In this document: in pieces, positions 46,401 through 58,400 of the stretch
How the letters are laid out: each line of letters starts with the position of its first letter
Position numbering within the stretch: the first letter of the stretch is position 1
Assembly: GCA_016169945.1 (NCBI GenBank)
Contig: JADLSH010000367.1
Span: 6,352,501 to 6,416,500 of the forward strand
DNA: 64,000 nucleotides
Reading direction: 5' to 3'
Origin: Trachythela sp. YZ-2020
Taxonomy: Eukaryota > Cnidaria > Anthozoa > Malacalcyonacea > Clavulariidae
The notes under the pieces: model-generated
Database searches by the model: none
What the model saw: only the letters and a program-made list of their open reading frames with translations
What the model was told of the DNA's origin: nothing
Position numbers and translations under genes: made by a program

Positions 46401-49400
46401 GTCTTACCATAAGTAGTAAAATAAGTAGTTTATTATTTCCGGACCGCTGTAGCCAATCATATCGCGTAAACTACAAGAACTAGCGCTTGTCATATAATAA
46501 TTACGCGTAATGACTTAAACAAATCACTGCTTTTCACATTTTGTATACACTCTGCTATATCTAAAATGCTTGACAATTAAAGACTATGTCTATCTTTGTT
46601 ATCATTTGTAAACTTATTGCTGTTCGCAATGCCAATGGTTAAGCGTCGCATCCGCTATATTGGTAATGGAATGAAAGCTTTGACTTTATTATAAGAGCTA
46701 TGTTTATGCAATTGCCAAACATATATGTTTATTGCTACAAGACAACTTGTGTATATTTATTTACTTATTAAGCTTCCATTGTACAATAAGTAAACAAAAA
46801 ATTAATTATTACATGCACAACGAGGCAAGTTTACAACAGGTACATACCCAGCAAGGTAAACTGCCAAAGACTATTAATAATGATATAAGCTGACCGAGAT
46901 AACAAAATATAATACAATGCACAACAATAAAACACAGTTAATTAACAATACAATAATATTAAAAAATACTTATGAGAAGCATTAACAGCATTGTTTGTAA
47001 TTTGAAGAGGCCAGATTACGAGTGGATAGACATTTATAGCAAGCATATTTCCAGGTAGAGATATTGTCACAGTCAAAAGTAGAGTCCAGTGCAGACTTGT
47101 AGTGGTAATAGAGTGCAGATCTGAAAGAAATAACTTATGAGAGGCAACGGGTTGAAGTAGGTAGACTATTCCAGAGTTTTACAGTTCGAACGAAGTAACT
47201 TTTTTGAAAGAGAGAGGTTTTACATTTTGGAACGACAAGATCAAGAGAGCAACTGTTTCTGGTTGATTTCACCAATACTTTAGGCTTTACGAAGTTAGAT
47301 ATGTCAATGTTGTAGAAACCATTAATCAGTTTAAAGAAGAAAACAAGGTATTTAATTTCGTGCCAATAGCAAATGGGCAGAAGTTTCAATGTTAAAAGTC
47401 TATTTTGTAAGTTTGATTTTGGTTCTAATACCCAAGAATAAATTTAGCTGAAACGAGAATCTGAAGTTCTATGCAAAAATCCCAGCATTTTCTGCGCTTT
47501 GGTACAGACATGCGACACATGAAGTTCCCATTTCAGAGTTGGAGTGGTTAACACGCCTAGATCTTCCTGACAATTGGCTTTCGCAATTAGGTGGCTATCA
47601 ATACTATAGTTACTGTACACTGGTTGCCTTTTACGAGTAACAGTAAGAGGTTCACACTTATCTCAGTTGAAATTTAACGACCAGTGCCGAGACCAAGAAC
47701 TTACTTCAGTGATGTCTTTCTGAAGTTCTTTAACATCAGATGGTGATTGGATGATTCTAGCTAGCTCTGTGTCATCAGCAAACAGGTAGACGAAAGTGTC
47801 CTTTAGATATGGTATCAGGTAGATAATTTATATGTACCAAATAAATAACAGTGGCCCAAGTATGTTGCCTTGAGGTAATCCTGAAGTTACTGCTAGAGGC
47901 GTGGAGGTGCAACCTTTTAATCTGTGAGCCAGGAGAACAGACGTCCTTTAATACCAGCAGAGTGTAACTTGTAGATCAGGCGAGAGTGTGATACAGAGTC
48001 GAATGCTTTGGACAGATCCAGATAGATAATGTCTGTTTGGGAAGCGTTATCGAGAGCCTCACCAATCTTATGAAGAAAACAAAGCATTTGGGTTACGGTA
48101 GAGCGACCTTTTAGGAACCCATGTTGGTGATCCGATAGAGAATGCGAGATAAAATCAATAAATCTGCTGTTATAGCACCTTTGACAAGACACAAAGCAGT
48201 GAAGTCGGTCGTAGTTTGTCACAAAATTTCGATCATCTTTTTTGTGGATTGGTACAACTACGGCTTCTTTCCATTGCTGAGGTAGCGTTCCAGTAGAGAT
48301 AGATTTAAAAAGCTTACATACGGACGGAGCAAGTTCAGTGGCACATTCTTTTAGTATACGGGATGGAAAAGCATCAGGACCACACGCTTTAGTTGGATCA
48401 AGTTCACGCAAGAGTTTTTCAACTTCTTCAACAGAGATCTCTGTGTCAATAGATGACGTGTTGGAATCGTGATCGGATGCTGTTGAGTCATAAGCTGGTG
48501 GAACTTCATGTGAAAGCGGTATGGAAGAGTCATCAAGGGAGAAAACTGAGTGGAAGTATCTATTAAAATCATCAGCTTGGTCATGTGGTGAGCGATAGTT
48601 TTTATCGCGGAACTTGACCGTTGTCGGTATAGATGGTGATTTGGTTTTGTTCTTATAGAAAGACGAAAATCGTTTTGGATTTTTTGTTAGGAACATATTT
48701 AAGGAGTCAATGTACTCCTGGTAGTTAGTTAGAATGAATGAGCGACTTGAATTGCCGGCGAAGACATTGATATTTTTCGCGATAATAAATACAATTAATA
48801 GTTGTTAGAGCTTTTTTCCTAGCTTCATTCTTTTTCCGCACAAGATGAATAACTGCACCGTTAATCCAAGGAGGTGTATTTATATCATTAAGCCTGGTCT
48901 TGGGAATGTGGGAGTCGATAATTTCCATTAGTTTCTATAGTCAATCATAGAATGCTCATCAATTATATCACTAAGTTGAGCTTGAGCAAGGCTTTCCTTT
49001 AATGCGACAAAATCAGCGTTTTTGAAGTTATAAACAGTGCGTGGTTTCTTGTGCAAACGAGGCAGTTCTGTAAAGAAGTCGAACGAGACAGGGAAATGGT
49101 CCGATGGGAATGGCAGTTGTTGTATTACCTCAATGTTAGTAATAGAATCAGGTTCGTTTGTAATAATAAGGTCAAGAATGTTCGCTGTCAGAGATATAGT
49201 AGAAACTCTTGTTGCATTGAAGTTAACTTGTTGTAGGAAATGATATTTTAATAATTCACAAAAAGCGGACTCATCAGATGTAAACGAGACATCATTTACC
49301 AACCAGCTAATGTTAGGAAAGTTGAAACCCCAAGTAAAAGTAGTTTAGATTTGGTGATATTTGATGCTTTGGATAGAAATGTATCAAATTCATCAATGAA

Positions 49401-52400
49401 TGATGAGTTCTTATTTGGTGGTCTATAGAAAACAGATATTAGCAGATTTGGGCTGTCAAGTAAACTTAGCTCAACAGCAACCATCTCTGCATTACATTCC
49501 AGATATTTTCATCTAATTGATTCAATGTTCTGTTTGACTGCAAGTAAAACACCACCGCCGCGTTTACCTGACTCTCTATCTTTACCGTAAATTGAATAGC
49601 CATGACTTAAAATTTCTAAAGAGTCTAAAACACTGCTGTTCAGCCACGTTTCCGTTACTGCAACAACGTCATAGACCTCAGAATAAACAAAGTTTTGAAA
49701 AAGACCAAGTTTACACCTTTTAGTATGATCATAAGGCGTTTTAACAAAACGTTTAAGGCTTTGTGCATCCAGAGAAACACATTTAAGACGACGTTGTTTG
49801 AAGGGGGTGTTACAAGTTGTGTGGATCGGACCAGGATTAATTTCAACATCGGTGGCGCAGTCGTCAGGACAAGCGCCTTTCACCTCTGAGTCTTGAGTTC
49901 GATTCTCGTTGAGGACACTTATCACACTCATGTGAAAAAAGTAAGTCAACCCTCTGCCGAAAGTCGTGGGTTTTCTCCGGGCACTCCGGTTTCCTCCCAC
50001 AAGGAAAGTTGACTGGGTGGGTTAGGATATACAGATTAGGAAAGTAATATCACAATTGTTGTAAAAATAGATAATGTAGGCTACATACATAATCTAGGTA
50101 AGCAAGATACTTGATGTAATCGATCACTGAAAAGCCCCAACGAGGAGTGAGCTGAATAATATATGAATATGAATTAAAGATATTTATTAAGAAGTTTGAC
50201 AGTTAGAAAATCCAAAAATCGTTCTAGTTTAAATTCCTTTCGAGATATATACTCCAAACTCAGTGGAGTTATTTTGCGGTATACGTCCAAGCAATCTGCC
50301 AACCTTTGTATGAAATGGGCAAATAGAATGGCCAAAAATAGGGATAGTATGAGTTTTTTATATTCTATGACTATAAACTTTAAAATCTTCTCGTTTCGGA
50401 AAGCCGCTTGTTATTACTTCGCATTATGCTAATGATGATGCAGCCCATAATTTTATGATAATGATGATGCGGCCTCCCTTGCGACCCCCCAAAAATCCGG
50501 CCCAAACGGCCCCTATATTACTACTTCCCACCCTTGTAAACGTCCCAGCAAACGTTTCATCCCGCCACTCATATAAACAGACCATTACTTGTTAGTTGGT
50601 AATCCCCTTATTTTTGTTCCTTTCAGGGTAATCCATCACGGTTAAAAGGCAGTACTCAAAAGCCGAAACTACCTGGTAGGTTTTTATTTAGTAGGGATAA
50701 TGATGTACTAGATTATTATTATTATCATCGATGACGCCGTGCCAATCTAAGCTACAAAAAGAGCGTTATCGAATTTCATTACTTCAAAAATGTTTGAAAA
50801 TTGTTCATCTAAACCTGCAAACAGCTAAGATGGCTGAAACAATGCGGCGTCGCTATAAGGTCGACTTTGAGTAAAACCTATTAACGTCGCAGCAAGCTTT
50901 CACGTTGTTCTAAAGACGTGATAATGCTGAGTTGAAGGTCGTGATAAGAATGACAACGCTGTTGAGGATACCCTGGGACCAAAAATTATTCATTTCTTTT
51001 ATCTTGCATGAAGAATTTCTATGTTTCGAAAGCGCGTCGTCGAGCTGCCGCGTCGTAGATCTTAAACTCCCTAATAATGTTGAAACTACTGCCAGATACG
51101 ATTCCTAATTTAATTTTGAAATTGAACAAGTTAACCTCGGATATGCCTGTCATCTTGTGATATCAGTGCGCGCAATTTAAGAAAAACATGGCCGGGTTGG
51201 GTTGGTTTTTCAAAGACGATGATCGCACGAGGAATAAATCACGAGGCCACTTGTACTATTCCTTGCGTGTGAATCTTCTATATTCTATTTCGTTAAAAGC
51301 ATAACGGTTCCTTTTTATAGTTATTTGCGTCCGCGTCTTTAAGATAAACCACAGATTAAAATATTGTTATACAGTGTATACATTACACTAAGATATATGA
51401 CACTATACTTGGTTTTGTAGATAAGCCTCATGGAGATTTAAAGCGCGACAAAGGTGAAGCAGGATCTGATCATAACCAGAACAAACCAACTGTATATGCT
51501 TATGCTGGGGTTGAATTCAGACCCTTGCAGATTACTGAAGAAGGAGCTTTCAGTACAGCAATTGTCGAAGGTCGGAAACCTGGTTCATCCAAGCCAGCAG
51601 ACGTTCCACAGAATGAATTGTTAGCATACGAAGAGGTTACTCTTCCCAGTGGAAATTTTGATAAGATTAATCCGGAAAATATCTTGGTTAAATCTCACGA
51701 CAGTGGTGGAAGTAATAACGCTTTGGCAGCTTTTACTGCAGACATGCAACATTTAACTCACGAAGTACATTCTGATGCAGAAGTAGATAACAGTCCACAT
51801 CATCAAACACAAAAGAAACCTCCTCCTATGCCCAAGCCATATGCAAAGTTAAAGGACAATGTTGATGGAACTGATGGTGGGAAGAAGAAACCTCCGCCGA
51901 TTCCGAAACCTTATAGTGCACGTAAAGAAGATCATGAGGAACCTAGTCAACCATCAGGTATGTATCTACTGTATAGAACGTCAGCGATATTATGTCTAGT
52001 ATATATAAAACGAATTGTGATCTGCTTCTTTTTCTCTGCCTGTTTCCAATGCTTGGTAAGGCCTTCTTTTATATTGTCTCCATGAAACTCAATTTCTTGG
52101 TACTCAATTTCATTACCAATTCAAAGTAAAAGAAATGCAAAATCCGAAAGTAATCCATTCCGAATAGCAAGTCTGAAATCGCAGATGTAAACCACAGCGA
52201 AAATTTTGACAAACAAAGTATTTATTAAACGATTTGATCTACATTTCATCCAAAATGTACTTGAAAGAATAGTAAAGCTATTGTTCTTTGTTTGTGTTAC
52301 GTTTTTTTGTGCAATTCGCAATAGTTTTCATGTTTTAAGCAAAAGTGTTAATGCATGCGTGTTATTTTTTTATGTTTAGTTAGAAAACTTTGGCTATTTT

Positions 52401-55400
52401 TAGTTGTTTTCAAGCATTATAGCACACAAGAAGTTGTCAGAAGACAGCTATATAAGATATCGTGCCTTCATCATTTATCGTTAGTTTTGCTTTCGGTGTG
52501 TTTTTATCAAAGTATTTTGTGGAAACGTAACTCACTCGTAAAATCACAGAAATGACAGGTTATCTGAAACATGTCGATCTACCCATAATCCAACGCGCGG
52601 CGCCATCTTTTTTATTATGGCGAATTACGTTCTAGCGCTTCCCACAATCCTAAATAGATCCAAAAAGAGACTCTGCGGAGAAGAGAGAGTTGGGACCATC
52701 AGTTTTATTCGTACAGTGTTACTACAGAAGAAAGCCGGAGTATCCGGAGAAACCCGTGGTGGGATGTCTGGTACAGTCGCACTTGAAACACTCTTAGCTC
52801 ACATGATCCTGGAACGAAATTATAACCAGACACATACACTAACCACTTGTAACACCAACATAGCCACGTTACTCAACAGCTCGAGACAGCACATTGAAAG
52901 TAAATTTTCACTCATGTTTTCATATTCCCTCCTATATTTACTTTATTTTCGTCTTTCAAGATGAGGCGACTATGGATGCAGTATATGCCGTTGTAAACAA
53001 ACCTCCGAAATCTCCGATTCTCGTGGATTTAACTGAACCAGACAAAGAGGAGGATGAAGCACCTCCTCCTTTACCCAGTCGACCAAACTTTGAAGCTGAA
53101 GAAGGTCTACGAAAATCTCAAGAAGAGTTAGTGAAGGAAGAACAACAACAAGAAAAAACCACAAGTAAAGGATCGAGTATTATGAAAACAATTAAAAAAC
53201 ATATTCGACAAAAGTCTGACGGGGGTCAGGCAAAGAAACATACAGATGAGTCAAAAGATTCTCAGATTAAAAAGAGTGCTTCAAATGAGGCTTTAGATAA
53301 GAAACCAAACAAACCAATAAAGGCGTATTTGGTGACTGATATAGTCAGTCAACCTTCAACAAAAATGTTTGGAGAACCAGAAATGTATGAGTCAGTATCA
53401 GATTCGCGGGAAGAAGAAAGCGTATCAAAAGATTCGACAGATTTACCTGATGGATGGCAGGAAGTGAAAGATTTGGGTGGGACGTATTATTGGCATGTAG
53501 CCAGTGGCAATACTCAATGGGAAAAACCAAAGGTAAGCGCAGACCATATTTCACTGTATTACTGTATATATATAGTATACATGCATGCAACAACGAAAAG
53601 TTCGTTGTCTTTTCAATGATTTTGCTCGAAATATAAACAAAAATCGTCCATGTTCATAAATTCGCCAGTCAATTTCAAGTTAAAAACTGTAAAAATACGA
53701 GTAAAACGTCAAAATTATACCTTTTTTGCAAGCAGTTTCCAAGATTGTTTGTTAGTTTTTATTCCGGAATAAAAGGTTTTTTCTTAAAAAAGCAACTGAT
53801 TCACAAGTTTTTCTCTCGCTCTTCGCTACTAGTAGGCTAATGCCTGGTGGCCCTCTAGTAGAGTAGCCAATCAGAACGCTGGATTTGTAATAGCCTACTA
53901 TTAGGTTTATACTAATGTGTATTAGCCATTAGATTTGTTGTTACAGCTACAAAAATAAACTGTCCTCCTTATATCTTTCTCTAGAAACTAGAAACTGCCA
54001 CGCCCACAGATAGTTCAAGCCAACGTCCAGTAGTGTAAGTAAATTAGAACTCATGCATGCTGACTTTCCTTTCCATTTGTAAGGAATAACTAAACTGCAT
54101 TTGAAACGAAAGACTATACTGTTTGGTACAGTGATCTGTTTAAACTCTCTCTCCATTAAAAACGTGTACAGCAGTATCTAGCGGAATTTTGTTTTCATAA
54201 TAAATTGGAAACACCTTGTTGGTCATTCACAATCTTCATTTCATGTTTTCTTAATTCACTTTAGTAATATAAGTTTTCCCAGTGAAATTGTTTAAGATCT
54301 GCAGCATGGTCTTACTGGTCAACGCTATATATCGGTACCTGTGCTCGTCAAGAGAGATCACTGGCCATTGAAGCCCGGATTGATGGTTTCCATTGTTAAA
54401 TTTCATAGATCAACCTTAAATTCTGACATACAAAAGTCCAATCACGAACCCATTCGTTGCAACCTGATACAGTTAACCCTTTGTGTTTCAGTTGAATAAG
54501 GGGCGCTTACATGAACCCACATGAAGGGCTACTCCCGAGTAGATCTGCTTACATGAGAAAAACGAGTTTTAGTAAGGATTACAAATAGCACGCGAGACAT
54601 CGCCTAAGAAGGCCAGCCTTTTATGTAGGGTTTATACAGTATAAACACCTCCTAATAATACTTTCTCTATCTATTTGTAGAGATAAAGCGAAACCAGAAC
54701 TGAAAACAGTAAGTAAGATGTAATTTAAGTTAGGAGGTGCTAATCATCCTCTGTTGTGTAACTGGATTGGAAGCGACGCTGCTCAAACGTGATCGTGTCG
54801 AAGGTTTACCAGGGCGCCTCTGCATTTGATCTCGGACACAGCTAAGGAGAAAGGGGGTTACGCGAATGCGAAATGGTACTGATTTTGGGGTAAAATATGA
54901 GGCATATCAATTAGTGCCGATTGGATGCATGCATATATTAATTTTGACAAGACACAGATTTATTAGGTTTTTTATAGCAAAGTGTATAGAAAATGTGAAA
55001 AGCAGTGATTTTTAAGCGAGTTTTTAATATCGAATAAAGTTTTACAACATAGTTTTCATACAAACATTGTACGTAAACACACTTCTGTGCCTTGCTATGT
55101 GTTGTTAGGCTGTAACTCATTAGTAAGTCATTAACGGTAATTAAGATTATCTAGCTAAGATTATCTAGCTAGTGAATATTTATGTTAGGACGGACGGGGT
55201 AATATTATACAATTTATATAGTAGGTGGATAAAACGGGAGAATAATGAATAAAAAGGTATTGTAAGATATCCTAAGATATTACATGATATCCTAAGATAC
55301 TGTACGATATCCTAGGGTACTGCATGATATCCTAAGATACTGTAAGATATCCTAAGATGCTGTACGATATCCTAAGATGCTGTACGATATCCTAAGATAC

Positions 55401-58400
55401 TGAATGATATCCTAAGATACTGTACGATATCCTAAGATACTGTACGATATCCTAAGATATTGCATAAGATACTGCATGATATCCTAAGATACTCTATGAT
55501 ATCCTAAGATACTGTAAGATATCCTAACTAAGATACTGCAAGATATCCTAAGATACTGTAAGATATCCTAAGATACTGACTAAAACTATGATTATGACTA
55601 GCTCCAAAATCGAGCGAGCTTAGCTCCAAATCGATAGGAAGATGAAGATCAGGAAGATAAAGATAAGGATGATAAAGATAAAGATAAGGAAGATAAAGAT
55701 AAGGAAGATAAATATAAGGAAGATAAAGATAAGGAAGATAAAGATAAGGAAGATAAAGATAAGGAAGATAAAGATAAGGAAGATAAGGAAGAAGAGGATA
55801 ATGAATATAAAGATAAGGAAGATAAAGATAAGGAAGATAAAGATAAGGAAGATGAAGATAAGGAAGATAAAGATAAGGAAGATAAAGATAAGGAAGATAA
55901 AGATAAGGAAGATAAAGATAAGGAAGATAAAGATAAGGAAGATGAAGATAAGGAAAATAAAGATAAGGAAGATAAAGATAAGGAAGATAAAGATAAGGAA
56001 GATAAAAGATAAGGAAGATAAAGATAAGGAAGATAAAGATAAGGAAGATAAAGATAAGGAAGATAAGGAAGATAAAGATAAGGAAGATAAAGATAAGGAA
56101 GATAAAGATAAGGAAGATAAAGATAAGGAAGATGAAGATAAGGAAGATAAATCCCACTCCTCGCTCTAACCCTTTCTCTAACTCTAACCTCTCTCTAACC
56201 CTCTCTCTAACCCTAACCCTAAATCTTTCTCTAACTTTATCTTACTCTCTAACCCTAAACCTTTCTCTAACTTTATCTTAATCACCGTTAATGACTTACT
56301 AATGAGTTACAGCCTAACAACACATAGCAAGGCACAGAATTGTGTTTACGTGCAATGTTTGTATGAAAACTATGTCACTGCTTTTTAGTGCAAAGTTTCA
56401 CTTTGCAACTATTGTGATTACAGGGCAAAAATTCACATAAGTGACTCAGATAGGCATAGATGGATAGATGTATAGAGTAAACAATCCGGGGGGAGCTTAC
56501 ACTTGATGTTCTCTATTAGGTTATATATAATTCAAGGGCTTATTATTACTTTTTCAAACATTGAAAAATTATGATTTTTATGAAAAATTGGACAAGAGAT
56601 TTAGGATTGGCATATATTATTTGGGTTGCATTTGTAACGATATTCTATTTCAGTGTGCGACTATGGTCTATGACTACTGTATAAATCTGTATGAAATATA
56701 TTGAATAATAATTTGCATGCACAAATCAAGCTACAAGCTGTATTTCATTTGGTTCGCTACAGGGGTTGCTTGTTGTATTACTACTGGCACTTTATGAAAC
56801 TCTGACACATCTGTTCATGCGAATGCGATAGAAATGTTATAAAATAATGGTATTTTTATTCTTGAAGATTTAAACACTTCCTTGTTTATAATAAAACTTT
56901 TTTGATACATTCTTTTAAATGTGTCCTGAAGTTTAGTTTGCGGTCTTGTCGCTTCATACGCAAATTTATCCGCATGGACCGCACTATACTGCACTTATAT
57001 ACTCATTAATTCTCTAGATAAAACATTTTGTATTCATTCTGTCTATTTTCTTTAGAGAGATATTTTATTGTAATAGTTATTAAAATCATGTAGCTATAAA
57101 TCATGATCTACACGTGTCTGACTGTAGATGATCTACAGTCAGACACGTTTAATATGCAATTTGATTCGGCATTTATATTTTGTCAACCTCGTTATATAGT
57201 TCGCTTTTTGTTCGCTTGTCTAACTAATTCATCTTCAAGTTTTACTTCAACTCTGGAGTATACATTGAAAAGACAAATTTTGTGAAAATTTATCTATTCT
57301 CTATAAAGGCATATAGTCATATAAATATATAATTTGCGTGCAGCATAGCCGGTGAACAGACGTGCTCTCGATCGCACGAGAGTTGATTTATGGCCAGCAT
57401 ATTGAAATATACGAGGAAATATATTTCGTTCGCTTTCTAATAAGTCCGTGGCCGTGAATAAAATAATAAATAGTAAAGTGCTGCGTCATGCTAACGAAAA
57501 GAATTAAACACTATTTACAGTGCTATTTATAGAAAGCGATAGACTCATGCAAATGCTTCCGCTTTAAAGGAAATGTCCTTTCGAATGAAATTTTGAAAAA
57601 ATCAAGGATCGAAATCATGGAATTAAGTTTTGGAAGAAAATCATTTGGTACAGTTACACACTGAACAATGAATTACAAGCGCGAATAATTCAGTCATTCA
57701 AATAATTTATATTTAAGAGTTGCAAGAAATTACAGCTGTGTTACCTCTATTAAGCTCTATAACTATAAATATTTTGCATTGAAATTCGAGTATAAAAATG
57801 ACTCTGTAGTGTAAAAATGACTCTGATCAGATCTTATGTGCTAAACGTGCATATTGCCAAATCCATACCGTATTCATTTGCCTATATGATCAGTACTTTA
57901 CCCAATGAACTTTGCACTATCCTTGGGATCTCTGAGTTACATTTTGTATACACTTTGCTATAAAAAAGCTAATAAATCTGTGTCTTGTCAAAATTAATGT
58001 GTGCATGCATCCAATCGGCACTAATTGATATGCTTCGCCGTGTTTTCTTGGTAGTCGACATTGGTGTACTGTAGGTTTGTGTAGCATATGACTCATACAT
58101 TTATCCTACTAGACAAAGTTTTCGAATGAGCATTCAGTTCCCCTAATTATACGTTCGTTTAATACAACATTGACAAGTCAGAAGCTTGGATTTCTATTCA
58201 GACAACAACAATTTAATCGGTATATAATATATACAAACATAATTCAAGTGCATAAAGAGATAAAAGGTTCAACAAGTTGCGTCGATCATTACTGATCTTC
58301 TACTTAGTTTCATTGTTTATCTTCTTTTTTAACTACGTCGCGCAAACAATGTGATAGGTACTGTTTAACTTAGGTAACCGTAGTACAAACTTTGTAAGTT

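Larger units (their letters stand above)
46790..49850 (-). mobile_element. LINE with 2A-like motif, frame-broken
   Basis: Minus-strand order is a 2A-like DVEINPGP, endonuclease, linker, RT and a C-terminal WNSLP block. The 3' end lies somewhere near 46790-47100. Frames break at about 49490, 49300, 48930, 48710 and 47915. It occupies nearly half of Fe65 intron 2, in antisense orientation. Confidence 0.75.
54902..58033. mobile_element. Foldback element 3 in Fe65 intron 7
   Basis: The outer arms 54902-54998 (GCATATCAATTAGTGCCGAT) and about 57938-58033 are inverted. The inner arms 55020-55131 and 56285-56390 (containing CTATGTGTTGTTAGGCTGTA) are also inverted and continue the same left arm. About 1.55 kb (56390-57938) interrupts the right arm. 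The loop holds two minisatellites. No transposase is visible. Confidence 0.7.

Noticed and set aside
49851..49925. Possible tRNA gene
   Set aside because: A and B boxes are present but the acceptor and anticodon stems do not pair; it is a SINE head.
52617..52964. 115-codon open frame before Fe65 exon 5
   Set aside because: It crosses a SINE-like sequence and a dispersed repeat and does not fit the splice phase.
55528..56169. Two long frames (Tyr/Leu/Pro-rich minus, Lys/Ile/Arg-rich plus)
   Set aside because: Both are read from the 15-bp GATAAAGATAAGGAA array.
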